From Emticicia sp. C21 (GTDB taxonomy: Bacteria > Bacteroidota > Bacteroidia > Cytophagales > Spirosomataceae): DNA of 64,000 bases. The DNA is taken from positions 908,063-972,062 of the forward strand of contig NZ_QVMT01000001.1 in NCBI RefSeq assembly GCF_003418935.1, in the 5' to 3' direction. Both the position numbers and the translations under genes were made by a program. The notes below the pieces were generated by a model. The model did not search any database. It worked only from the letters and a program-made list of their open reading frames with translations, and was not told where the DNA came from. Below, piece by piece: positions 50,504 to 61,100 of the stretch (position 1 is its first letter; the number at the start of each line of letters is the position of its first letter).

Positions 50504-52708
50504 TTACTTCTTATTACATTCCTCATAGTTACTAATTACACCACTTATATCTATGCCAGCTTCTTTACCAAGCGCAATAGCTTTTTTAAAAAATGGCAGT
50601 GCTTTATCTTTAAAGCCCTGATAACAATGGGCTTCAGCAAGGTTTTGATAGAGGTTAACTTGTAATTTGATTGTTTGGAAATTTTTGCTATTCCTTATTA
50701 CTTCCAGAGCGAATTCGTAGTAATTAATAGCTGCCAAATACTGATGTGATTTAAAAGTTTTTATACCAGCCTTGGTTATCATTTCTGCTCTTTCATAGTC
50801 ATTTTTTTTTGCAAACCAAGTTCGGTTTAGAAACTGTTCTCCTTTTTCTTTTTCTCCTTTGGCTATATAAGCAAAGCCAATGTTATTATAAGAATTAGCT
50901 ATATCCTGATGGTCCTTGCCTAATATCTTTTCTCGAGTTATTAACGCCTTTTGATAATATTCCAACGCTTTATCATAATCACTCTTAGCATTATATATCA
51001 AGCCTAAATTGTTATAAGAATTAGCCACATCAATATGCTCTTTACCCAATGATTTTTCCCGAATCATTAAGGCTTTTTTCTGATAAATTATAGCAGTATC
51101 ATACTCTCCCTTATCTTTATAAACTAATCCGATATTTTTATACGAGGTCGCTACATTGGGATGGTTTATTCCTAAAGCTTTCTCTCGGATTATCAATGCT
51201 CTCTGGTGATATTCTAAAGCCCTCCCATATTCTGCTTTATATAAATAAATTAGGCCTATATTGTTGTACGAATCGGCAGCATCCGGATTTTCTTGGCCTA
51301 ACACATTTTCTCGGATTCTTAATGCTTTTTCAAGGTAATCTAACGCCTTGTCATACTCCCTTTTATCTTCATAAACCAGTCCAATATTATTGTAAGAAGT
51401 AGCAGCATCCGGATGCTCTTTACCTAATACCTTTTCACGAATTATCAACGCTTTTCGCAAATAATCTAAAGCTTGGTTATATTCTCGTTTATCCTTATAA
51501 ATCAATCCGATTATATTATAATAACTAGCTACATCAGGATGCTCTTTGCCTAACAATTTTTCACGAATTATCAACGCTTTTTGCAAATACTCTAAAGCTT
51601 TATTATACTCTCCTTTATCTTTGTAAACTAATCCAATATTTTTATAAGAATCTGCCACATCACGATGTTCCTTACCTAAGCGTTTTTCCTCAATCACCGA
51701 TGCCTTCCGATAGTATTCCAGGGTTTTATCAAATGCTCCTTTTTCACTATAAACTAACCCAATCATACTATAAGAGCAAGCCACGTCCAGATGCTCTTTG
51801 CCCAATACCTTTTCGCGGATTTCCAGAGATTTTTTCAGATACTCTAAGGCTTTATCATACTCTGCTTTATCTTTATACACCAATCCAATATTATTGAAGG
51901 AACTAGCCACATCAGGATGCTCTTTGCCTAATACTTTTTCACGAATCCCCAAAGTTCTTTGATAATATACTAAGGCTTCATCATACTCTCCTCGCTTATA
52001 ATAAATAAGCCCTTTTTCTGCCAGATAATATGTATTGCCAGGTTCATGGGTTAATGATTCTTCTATTTGCATTAATGCTCTAGAAAATAAATAATTTATT
52101 CTGTTATTCCGCGCTTGCAGATAACTCAACTGTGCTATCTCTTTTTTCTCTTTTGCAATTTTTGCTTTACGTTTTAATTTGTATTCCTCTAAAATGTATT
52201 GGTAAGTCTCATTATCAAATTTATCTAATGCTCTATTCGCTTTCAATAATACTTCAGATAACTCTGTATCAGTCGTTTGCTTTCTTAAGATTTCAACCTC
52301 TTCTTTAAGTTTACTGTTTTCTACGGTTAACTTACCAAACTCTTTAAGGAATTTAGTGGGATCAAATACGCCCGATTCTTTTGATTTGTCTATTAAGCCT
52401 ATAACTAGCTGGTTTGTTTCATTAAAAATCCGATCTATTTTATTCAAGCCTTGATTAGTATTCTTTATCAGTCTCTCAATACTTTTTAAGTCCTTAGCCA
52501 TTTGTGGAATACCCAGTAGATAAGAAATAAACTTCTGATAGTCTCGATCTTTATTTAAGTCATACTCTTTAATTATGTTACCCTGAATAACCTTGATTAC
52601 ATTGTTATTCCCGGTAACTCTTATGTCAGCTTTTTGCTCTTTCACAAGCGATTGTGCCCTTGCGCAAAAAGAGAGGATGAAAAAGAGTATAGAGAGGTTA
52701 GTTTTCAT
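50504..52708 (-). CDS. Exported TPR protein with nine 42-residue repeats and one curlin-like motif
   Basis: The 734-residue protein has a signal peptide (MKTNLSILFFILSFCARAQS). The mature start contains VTGNNNVIKVIQG, close to a curlin repeat strand (N-x-x-x-V-x-Q). A helical, charged coiled-coil-like region (about 60-200) follows. Nine tandem 42-residue TPRs of the kinesin-light-chain/NPHP3 (TPR_12) type (IGLVYKDKGEYNKALEYLQK with IREKVLGKEHPDVA) and diverged TPRs follow to the end. TPR superhelices bind peptides or proteins. It is a paralogue of the 684-residue protein just upstream (23 bases between them). Start: the ATG at 52708 gives the signal peptide; a TTG three codons upstream is less likely. 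Confidence 0.88.
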   Translation of the reverse strand: MKTNLSILFFILSFCARAQSLVKEQKADIRVTGNNNVIKVIQGNIIKEYDLNKDRDYQKFISYLLGIPQMAKDLKSIERLIKNTNQGLNKIDRIFNETNQLVIGLIDKSKESGVFDPTKFLKEFGKLTVENSKLKEEVEILRKQTTDTELSEVLLKANRALDKFDNETYQYILEEYKLKRKAKIAKEKKEIAQLSYLQARNNRINYLFSRALMQIEESLTHEPGNTYYLAEKGLIYYKRGEYDEALVYYQRTLGIREKVLGKEHPDVASSFNNIGLVYKDKAEYDKALEYLKKSLEIREKVLGKEHLDVACSYSMIGLVYSEKGAFDKTLEYYRKASVIEEKRLGKEHRDVADSYKNIGLVYKDKGEYNKALEYLQKALIIREKLLGKEHPDVASYYNIIGLIYKDKREYNQALDYLRKALIIREKVLGKEHPDAATSYNNIGLVYEDKREYDKALDYLEKALRIRENVLGQENPDAADSYNNIGLIYLYKAEYGRALEYHQRALIIREKALGINHPNVATSYKNIGLVYKDKGEYDTAIIYQKKALMIREKSLGKEHIDVANSYNNLGLIYNAKSDYDKALEYYQKALITREKILGKDHQDIANSYNNIGFAYIAKGEKEKGEQFLNRTWFAKKNDYERAEMITKAGIKTFKSHQYLAAINYYEFALEVIRNSKNFQTIKLQVNLYQNLAEAHCYQGFKDKALPFFKKAIALGKEAGIDISGVISNYEECNKK

Positions 52709-52731
52709 AAAGCTCAATTATATTCAATTAT

Positions 52732-54786
52732 TTACTTCTTCTTGCATTCTTCGTAATTATTAACTACTTGCTCTATATTCAGGGCATTTTGCGTACCTAA
52801 GTCGATAGCTTTTTCAAATAGTGACAAAGCCTTATCTTTATTGCCCTGTTGACAATAGGCTTTGGCAAGGTTGTTATAAAAAATAACCCATAATTGGCCT
52901 GTACGGGGGGCATGACTTTCTTCCAGATACTCTAATGCGAATTCATAAAACCGGATAGCTGCAGAATATTGCTTTACTATGAAGGCATTCATACCTTCGC
53001 TATTGAGCAATATGGCCTTGTTGGAATCTGTTTCTTTAACAAACGAAGACTTACTCAACCATTCTTTTCCTCTTTCTGTTTCACCCTTTGCTATATATAC
53101 CATCCCGATAGATTTATATAGGTCAAGCAGAGGCTGATGTTCCTTACCAAAAATCTTTTCCCGAATCTCCAAGGCTTTCTGATAATACTCTATAGCTTTC
53201 TCGTAATCTCCTTTATTGTCATAAAGTAAACCAATATTGTTATATGTTGTAGCCTCCTCTGATTCATGTTTTTCTTGTTGTTTACTTAGTATCAATAAAA
53301 CTTTTTGATACTCTTTCAAGGCTTTGTTATATTCTCCATTCCTGCTATACGTTAATCCAATATTATTACTGGAGGCAGCTACATCCAGATGATTTTCTCC
53401 TAATGTAAATTCCCGTATTTTCAAAGCTTTTTCATAGTACTCTATTGCTTTGCTGTACTCTTTAATATCACTGTAAACCCCTGCGATATTATGATAAGAA
53501 ATACCAGTATTTAAATGGCCCTGCCCTAGCAATTTTTCTTCTATCGACATTGCTTTTTTATAATTTTCTAAGGCTTTAGCATTATTTCCTTTGATTTTAT
53601 AAACAAATCCTATGTTATTATACGAGATAGCTAAATCAGGATGTCCTTTTCCAAATACCTTCCATTGAATTGTCAGGGCTTTTGTAAGATACTCAATTGC
53701 TTTATCATGCTCACCTTTGTTATTAAAAGCCATTGCCATATTACCATACGAAATTGCTATATTTTCCTTTTCTTTAGCAGAATTCTTTTTTTCAATTATC
53801 AATGCTCGTTTGTGATAGTCTAAAGCTTTATTAAACTCTCCTTTCTCATTATAAACAGAGCCTATATTGTTGAAAGCATTTGCGATGGATTGATCATCAG
53901 TTTGCTTATTTTTATAGATGGCCAAAGTTTTCTCATAAAATAACAAAGCAGAATCAAGCTCGCCCAAATTACTATAAACCTGACCAATATTGTTATAAGA
54001 TTTTGCCACATCCAGGTCTTCGTTTTCTGCTTTCTCTGCCCTAACCTTCAAAGCATTTTGATAGTATGTTAAAGCGTATCTGAATTCTCCTTTTTGATAA
54101 TAAATATCTCCTTTCTCTGTCAAATAGCCTGGATTATTTGGTTCAATTACCAAGGCTTCATCTATCTGCACTAATGCAGAATCAAATAAAAATGTTATTC
54201 GGCTATCCTGTGCTTGCAAATAGCTTGTTTTGGCTATTTCTTTCTTTTTCTTTACCTTATATTGCTGTAAAATATCTTGATATGCTTTATGGTCGAACCT
54301 CTCCAATGCCGTATTAGCTTTTCTTAATACAGCAATAAATTCAGGCTCTTTTGATTGTTTAATTAATATTGCAACTTTATTTTTGAGTTTATTATTTTCT
54401 GTTTTCAAGTTATCAAATTCTGCTAAAAACTTGTTTGGATCAAAGAATCCGGACTCCTTAGATTTAGCCACTAAGGCTTTTATAAGTTCAGTATTCTTCT
54501 GAGTTAAGGCGGCAACATCGTTTGCAACTCTTACTTCTTTCAGATTAATAGTAAGATAAGTTATGAAGTTCTGATAATCAGCCGTTTTATCTAAATCATA
54601 TTGAATAACTATTACAGTATTATTACTCCCTTTTACATTTATACCAGTATTCTGATCTTTGCTTTTACTGTTTTGCAGAACCTTAATTATATTATTATTA
54701 CCCGCTATTGTAGCATCAATTTTTTGCCCTTGCGCCAACGAACCAAACGAAAAGAGAATACAGATTATGAATAGAATATTTTTCAT
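52732..54786 (-). CDS. Exported TPR protein with eight 42-residue repeats and two curlin-like motifs
   Basis: The 684-residue protein has a signal peptide (MKNILFIICILFSFGSLAQG). Two motifs follow: IAGNNNIIKVLQ and VKGSNNTVIVIQ, spaced 24 residues apart as in curlin repeats (about 19-24). The charged helical segment (about 75-190) and eight tandem 42-residue TPR_12-type repeats (IGFVYKIKGNNAKALENYKK-like) resemble its downstream paralogue. It ends in LNIEQVVNNYEECKKK. It is the first gene of the operon. It is probably periplasmic or on the cell surface. The combination of curlin-like strands with TPRs is unfamiliar to me. Confidence 0.88.
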   Translation of the reverse strand: MKNILFIICILFSFGSLAQGQKIDATIAGNNNIIKVLQNSKSKDQNTGINVKGSNNTVIVIQYDLDKTADYQNFITYLTINLKEVRVANDVAALTQKNTELIKALVAKSKESGFFDPNKFLAEFDNLKTENNKLKNKVAILIKQSKEPEFIAVLRKANTALERFDHKAYQDILQQYKVKKKKEIAKTSYLQAQDSRITFLFDSALVQIDEALVIEPNNPGYLTEKGDIYYQKGEFRYALTYYQNALKVRAEKAENEDLDVAKSYNNIGQVYSNLGELDSALLFYEKTLAIYKNKQTDDQSIANAFNNIGSVYNEKGEFNKALDYHKRALIIEKKNSAKEKENIAISYGNMAMAFNNKGEHDKAIEYLTKALTIQWKVFGKGHPDLAISYNNIGFVYKIKGNNAKALENYKKAMSIEEKLLGQGHLNTGISYHNIAGVYSDIKEYSKAIEYYEKALKIREFTLGENHLDVAASSNNIGLTYSRNGEYNKALKEYQKVLLILSKQQEKHESEEATTYNNIGLLYDNKGDYEKAIEYYQKALEIREKIFGKEHQPLLDLYKSIGMVYIAKGETERGKEWLSKSSFVKETDSNKAILLNSEGMNAFIVKQYSAAIRFYEFALEYLEESHAPRTGQLWVIFYNNLAKAYCQQGNKDKALSLFEKAIDLGTQNALNIEQVVNNYEECKKK

Positions 54787-55107
54787 TGCTTGCTTATAAA
54801 AGAGGTTTATTTTCAGCTCAAAAAATAAAAAACATTACTTATCGAGAATTCAGAAGGAAGACAATGGTATGAGGAACTAAAGGAGAAGATAAATAATTGA
54901 AAATACAATAAATACTTATTCTAAGGTACCTAAAAAAAATTGATACCGATGCCTATTTATTATTAAATACATTAATAAAAAAATTCTTACAGTAAACTTG
55001 TGAGGTAGATAAGAAAATTTGAAAAGAATGAAATATCGAGCTTAGTAAATTTTACTCTACTAAACTCGATATTTTAGATTGACCAGAAGCCAACCTCTTC
55101 TATTTAT
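54787..55107. other. 320-base spacer between the TPR operon and the giant gene
   Basis: It is AT-rich with no open frame of note. It contains the upstream region of the TPR operon (right of 54787) and the terminator of the giant gene (55031-55075). No clear -7 box could be assigned. Confidence 0.5.
55031..55075 (-). terminator. Terminator of the giant repeat-protein gene
   Basis: AAATATCGAGCTTAGTA and TACTAAACTCGATATTT form a long stem with one unpaired base around a TTTTAC loop region, 33 bases after the stop. AT pairs at the base substitute for a long T-run. Confidence 0.8.
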
Positions 55108-58100
55108 TTAATTACAACTTTGGATTTGTGCTTTAAAGACACTACCCTCTCTAGATTCAAATCCAGGGTTTAAGATGATAGCTTTGCCTGCGTTGTAGGT
55201 AACATTGGCCGGAGACGTAATCTTATTAGCTGCACTAATTTGTAGAGATGCCTGCTCGGTGATTATACCTGTACTAATATTAGCTGTCAGGGTCTTCACT
55301 GCAGGGGTAACTAACAAGTATTGCATGGTTGGATTACTGGCGACCACCTGATTGGATGATGCTACCCTTATCAGGTATTTTCCGGTTGCTGTTAAATTCT
55401 GTGGTAATTGGCAAGTAATTGTTCCTGCTGTTGCACTTGTTCCTATCAGCGTTGGGTTTGTAAACCCTCCGGTTGAATCAGATAACTGAATATTAAAAGT
55501 ATTATTCTGGCTGAATGACCCTGTGGTAGCAAAAGTAACATCAACCGTACTACCTGCACACAAACGATTATTTGGTATAGTTGGAGCATTAATCACTGCC
55601 ATTGTGCCTATTACTGTAAAGGTAGTTACCACCGGACCATAGACTGTTCCCCCTACTCTGTTATCTTCTGCATAGCCTGTTACGGTCATGGTATAAGTAC
55701 CCGGTATTAAATTACGACCATACACATTTACTCCTAAGTTATCAAAAACCGCATAAGGCTCTACATTCTGCAAAATTGTCCAGTTGATTTCAGGGCCTGT
55801 GACAGTCAAATCAACACTTCCTATTGGAATAGTCGGACAAATAGGCTTGGCGATGATTGATACCTGTTCTGGAATTTGCTGAATCACCATACCATCTTTT
55901 AAAGAAAACATCAATTCATACGGGTTACCTGATTTTACATATTGTAAATCAATAATCTGTGTACAAGGATCAATGCCATTGATAATCACATTAGTAGTAG
56001 CAGTAGCTGAACAAGCACCATTAGTTACTGTAACTGTGTAAATCCCTCCATTACTTGCCAAACCATTCTCAATAGTAGGATTCTGACTTATGCTGCTGAA
56101 AGCAGCAGGGCCTGACCAGCTATAAGAATTACCACCAGAAGCATTTAATTGAATCGTTTGTCCTATATTATAAGGTCCGGTATTAGTTGCTTGAGCTATA
56201 GGTGGAGCTGCAATCTGCAAACCTGTCACTGCTGCGCTTGAAGGAGAAGTGCAACTGCCAACTGTACATGTAGCCGAAATACTATAAGTTCCTACACTTG
56301 AAAGCGTCAAACTCGTACCCGATGCACCATTCGACCAGTTCACTGTTCCAGCGCAACCGCTTGCTGTTAGTGTTAAAGTACCTGGTGCACAAACTACTTT
56401 TGGATTCGGTGCTGTGATCGTTGGTGCGCTCGGTTGATTGACTATTTGTAAACCTGTGACAGCACTGCTAGTAGGGGAAGTACAACTTCCAACTGTACAA
56501 GTAGCCGATATTGAGTAAGTACCAACGCTCGAAAGTGTCAGACTTGTACCCGATGAACCATTCGACCAGTTCACTGTTCCAGCGCAACCGCTTGCTGTTA
56601 GTGTTAAAGTACCTGGTGCACAAACCACTTTTGGATTCGGTGCGGTAATGGTTGGGGCAGATGGTTGATTGACTATCTGTAAGCCTGTTACCACTTGACT
56701 TGCGACACTTGTGCAAGATCCAACTGTGCATGTAGCCGATATTGAGTAAGTACCAACACTTGAAAGTGTCAGAGTTGTTCCCGATGCACCTGTTGACCAG
56801 TTCACTGTTCCTGCACAGCCACTCGCTGTTAGTGTTAAAGTGCTTGGTGCACAAACCACTTTTGGATTCGGTGCGGTAATCGTTGGTGCTGATGGTTGAT
56901 TGACTATTTGTAAACCTGTCTCTGCGGAACTTGCAGGGGATGTGCAACTGCCTACTGTACAAGTAGCAGATATAGAATAAGTACCGACACTCGAAAGTGT
57001 CAGACTTGTCCCTGTTGAACCATTAGACCAGTTCACTGTTCCTGCACAGCCACTGGCAGTTAAAGTCAATGTACTTGGTGCACACACTACTTTTGGATTC
57101 GGTGCGGTAATCGTTGGGGCACTCGGTTGATTGACTATTTGTAAACCTGTTACTGCAGTACTTGCAGGAGATGTACAACTGCCTACTGTACAACTGGCTG
57201 AGATTGAATAAGTGCCTACACTCGAAAGTGTCAGACTTGTACCCGATGAACCATTCGACCAGTTCACTGTTCCTGCACAACCACTGGCTGTCAAAGTTAG
57301 AATGCTTGGCGCACACACTACTTTTGGATTTGGTGCTGTGATGGTTGGAGCACTTGGTTGTGTAACAATCTGTAAACCTGTGACAGCAGCACTAGTAACA
57401 CTCGTACAAGAACCAACTGTACAAGTGGCTGAGATTGAATAAGTGCCTACACTCGAAAGTGTCAGACTTGTCCCTGATGCTCCTGTTGACCAAGTCACTG
57501 TTCCCGCACAACCGCTAGCTGTTAGTGTTAAAGTACTTGGCGCACACACTACTTTTGGATTCGGTGCTGTGATCGTTGGTGCGCTTGGTTGGGATACAAT
57601 CTGTAAGCCTGTTACTGCTGCGCTCGCAGGGGATGTGCAACTTCCTGCCACACAAGTAGCCGAGATACTATAAGTACCAACGCTCGAAAGAGTAAGGCTA
57701 GTTCCTGATGAACCATTCGACCAGTTCACTGTTCCCGCACAACCACTTGCTGTCAAAGTTAAAGTACCTGGTGCACAAACCACTTTTGGATTCGGGGCTG
57801 TAATGATTGGGGCAGATGGTTGTGTAACAATCTGTAAACCTGTTACTGCAGTACTTGCAGGAGATGTACAACTGCCTACTGTACAAGTAGCAGATATAGA
57901 ATAAGTACCGACACTCGAAAGTGTCAGACTTGTCCCTGTTGAACCATTAGACCAGTTCACTGTTCCTGCACAGCCGCTTGCTGTTAGTGTTAAAGTACTT
58001 GGCGCACAAACCACTTTTGGATTAGGTGCGGTAATCGTTGGGGCACTCGGTTGATTGACTATTTGTAAACCTGTTACTGCAGTACTTGCAGGAGATGTAC

Positions 58101-61100
58101 AACTGCCAACAGTACAAGTGGCTGAGATTGAATAAGTGCCTACACTCGAAAGTGTCAGACTTGTCCCCGATGCACCATTCGACCAGTTCACTGTTCCCGC
58201 ACAACCACTTGCTGTCAAAGTTAAAGTACCTGGTGCACAAACCACTTTTGGATTCGGGGCTGTAATGATTGGGGCAGATGGTTGTGTAACAATCTGTAAA
58301 CCTGTTACTGCAGTACTTGCAGGAGATGTACAACTGCCTACTGTACAAGTAGCAGTTATCGAATAAGTACCTACACTCGAAAGTGTCAAGCTTGTACCCG
58401 ATGAACCATTCGACCAGTTCACCGTTCCTGCACAGCCGCTTGCTGTTAAGGTTAACGTGCTTGGTGCACAAACCACTTTTGGGTTAGGTGCTGTGATCGT
58501 TGGCGCACTCGGTTGATTGACTATTTGTAAACCTGTGACAGCACTGCTAGTAGGGGAAGTACAACTTCCAACTGTACAAGTAGCAGTTATCGAATAAGTA
58601 CCTACACTCGAAAGTGTCAAGCTTGTACCCGATGAACCATTCGACCAGTTCACTGTTCCAGCGCAACCGCTTGCTGTTAGTGTTAAAGTACTTGGCGCAC
58701 AAACCACTTTTGGATTCGGTGCGGTAATGGTTGGGGCAGATGGTTGATTGACTATCTGTAAGCCTGTTACCACTTGACTTGCGACACTTGTGCAAGATCC
58801 AACTGTGCATGTAGCCGATATTGAGTAAGTACCAACACTTGAAAGTGTCAGAGTTGTTCCCGATGCACCTGTTGACCAGTTCACTGTTCCTGCACAGCCA
58901 CTCGCTGTTAGTGTTAAAGTGCTTGGTGCACAAACCACTTTTGGATTCGGTGCGGTAATCGTTGGGGCAGATGGTTGTGTAACAATCTGTAAACCTGTCA
59001 CTGCTGCGCTTACTGGGGAAGTACAACTGCCAACTGTACAAGTTGCAGTTATTGAATAAGTGCCTACACCTGAAAGCGTCAAACTCGTACCCGATGCACC
59101 ATTAGACCAGTTCACCGTTCCTGCGCATCCGCTTGCTGTTAGTGTTAAAGTACCTGGTGCACATACTACTTTTGGATTGGGTGCTGTGATCGTTGGGGCA
59201 GACGGCACTGAACTTTCAATAGTTACTGAAGTTGTAGCCGTTGCTGTACATCCATTATCACCAGTTACCGTAACTGTATAGGTTCCTGGAGTACTAATAG
59301 TAGCTGTGGCATCAGTACTCAATCCATTTGACCATTGATAAGTAGGTGTCGTCCCACTTCCATTGGCAGTTCTGGTTACCGAAGCCACATTACATGATAA
59401 ATTAATATTTCCTGTAATGGAAACCGTCGGCGGTGCTACAATCTGTAAACCTGTTACTGCAGTACTTGCAGGAGATGTACAACTGCCTACTGTACAGATT
59501 GCCGTAATAGAATAAGTACCTACACTCGAAAGTGTCAGACTTGTACCTGATGAACCATTAGACCAGTTCACCGTTCCTGCACAGCCGCTTGCTGTTAGTG
59601 TTAAAGTACTTGGCGCACACACTACTTTTGGACTCGGTGCGGTAATGGTTGGGGCAGATGGCTGAGATACAATCTGTAAGCCTGTCACTGTTGCGCTTGC
59701 AGGAGATGTACAACTGCCTACTGTACAAGTGGCTGAGATTGAATAAGTGCCCACACTCGAAAGTGTCAGACTTGTCCCTGTTGAACCATTCGACCAGTTC
59801 ACTGTTCCTGCACAACCGCTTGCTGTTAGTGTTAAAGTACTTGGTGCACAAACTACTTTTGGATTAGGGGCTGTAATGATTGGGGCAGATGGCTGAGCTA
59901 CAATCTGTAAGCCTGTTACGGCTGCGCTTGCTTGGGAAGTGCAACTGCCTACTGTACAAGTGGCTGAGATTGAATAAGTGCCTACACTCGAAAGAGTCAG
60001 AGTTGTTCCTGATAAACCATTAGACCAGTTCACTGTTCCTGCGCATCCGCTTGCTGTTAAGGTTAAAGTGCTTGGCGCACAAACCACTTTTGGATTCGGT
60101 GCGGTAATCGTTGGTGCGTTCGGTTGAGCAACGATTTGCAAACCTGTGACAGCACTGCTAGCAGGGGAAGTACAACTTCCAACTGTACAAGTCGCTGAGA
60201 TTGAATAAGTGCCTACACTCGAAAGTGTCAGACTTGTACCTGATGAACCATTCGACCAGTTCACTGTTCCCGCACAACCGCTTGCTGTTAGTGTTAAAGT
60301 ACCTGGCGAACACACCACTTTTGGATTCGGGGCTGTGATGGTTGGTGCTGATGGTTGAGCAACGATTTGCAAACCTGTCACTGCAGTACTTGCAGGAGAT
60401 GTACAAATGCCTACTGTACAAGTAGCAGTTATCGAATAAGTACCGACACTCGAAAGAGTCAAACTTGTGCCTGATGCTCCTGTTGACCAGTTCACTGTTC
60501 CTGCACAACCGCTTGCTGTTAGTGTCAAAGTACTTGGTGCACACACTACTTTTGGATTCGGGGCGGTAATCGTTGGTGCTGATGGTTGAGTGACTATTTG
60601 TAAACCTGTCACTGCAGTACTTGCAGGAGATGTACAACTGCCTACTGTACAAGTAGCAGTTATCGAATAAGTACCGACACTCGAAAGAGTCAAACTTGTG
60701 CCTGATGCTCCTGTTGACCAGTTTACTGTTCCTGCGCATCCGCTTGCTGTTAAGGTTAAAGTGCTTGGCGAACACACCACTTTTGGATTCGGTGCTGTGA
60801 TCGTTGGTGCTGATGGTTGATTGACGATTTGTAAACCTGTGACAACTGCGCTTGCTTGAGAAGTACAACTTTCAACCGTACAAGTTGCAGAGATAGAATA
60901 AGTGCCTACGCTAGAAAGCGTCAAACTCGTACCCGATGCACCTGTTGACCAAGTCACTGTTCCTGCACAACCGCTAGCTGTTAATGTCAATGTACTTGGT
61001 GCACAAACTACTTTTGGATTTGGGGCAGTGATTGTTGGGGCAGCAATACCTCCGAAAACAACTTGTTGGGTGGCTGTTCTGCTGCTTTCATCACAGGCAT

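Noticed and set aside
50504-54786. Possible gene duplication artefact of the two TPR genes
   Set aside because: The paralogues differ in repeat number, linker and curlin-like motif count, so they are true diverged copies and not an assembly duplication.
56202-61045. Regular repeats that might be taken for a CRISPR array next to a cas6 gene
   Set aside because: The unit is 231 bp, in frame and protein-coding, with no unique spacers, and lies 9 kb from cas6.
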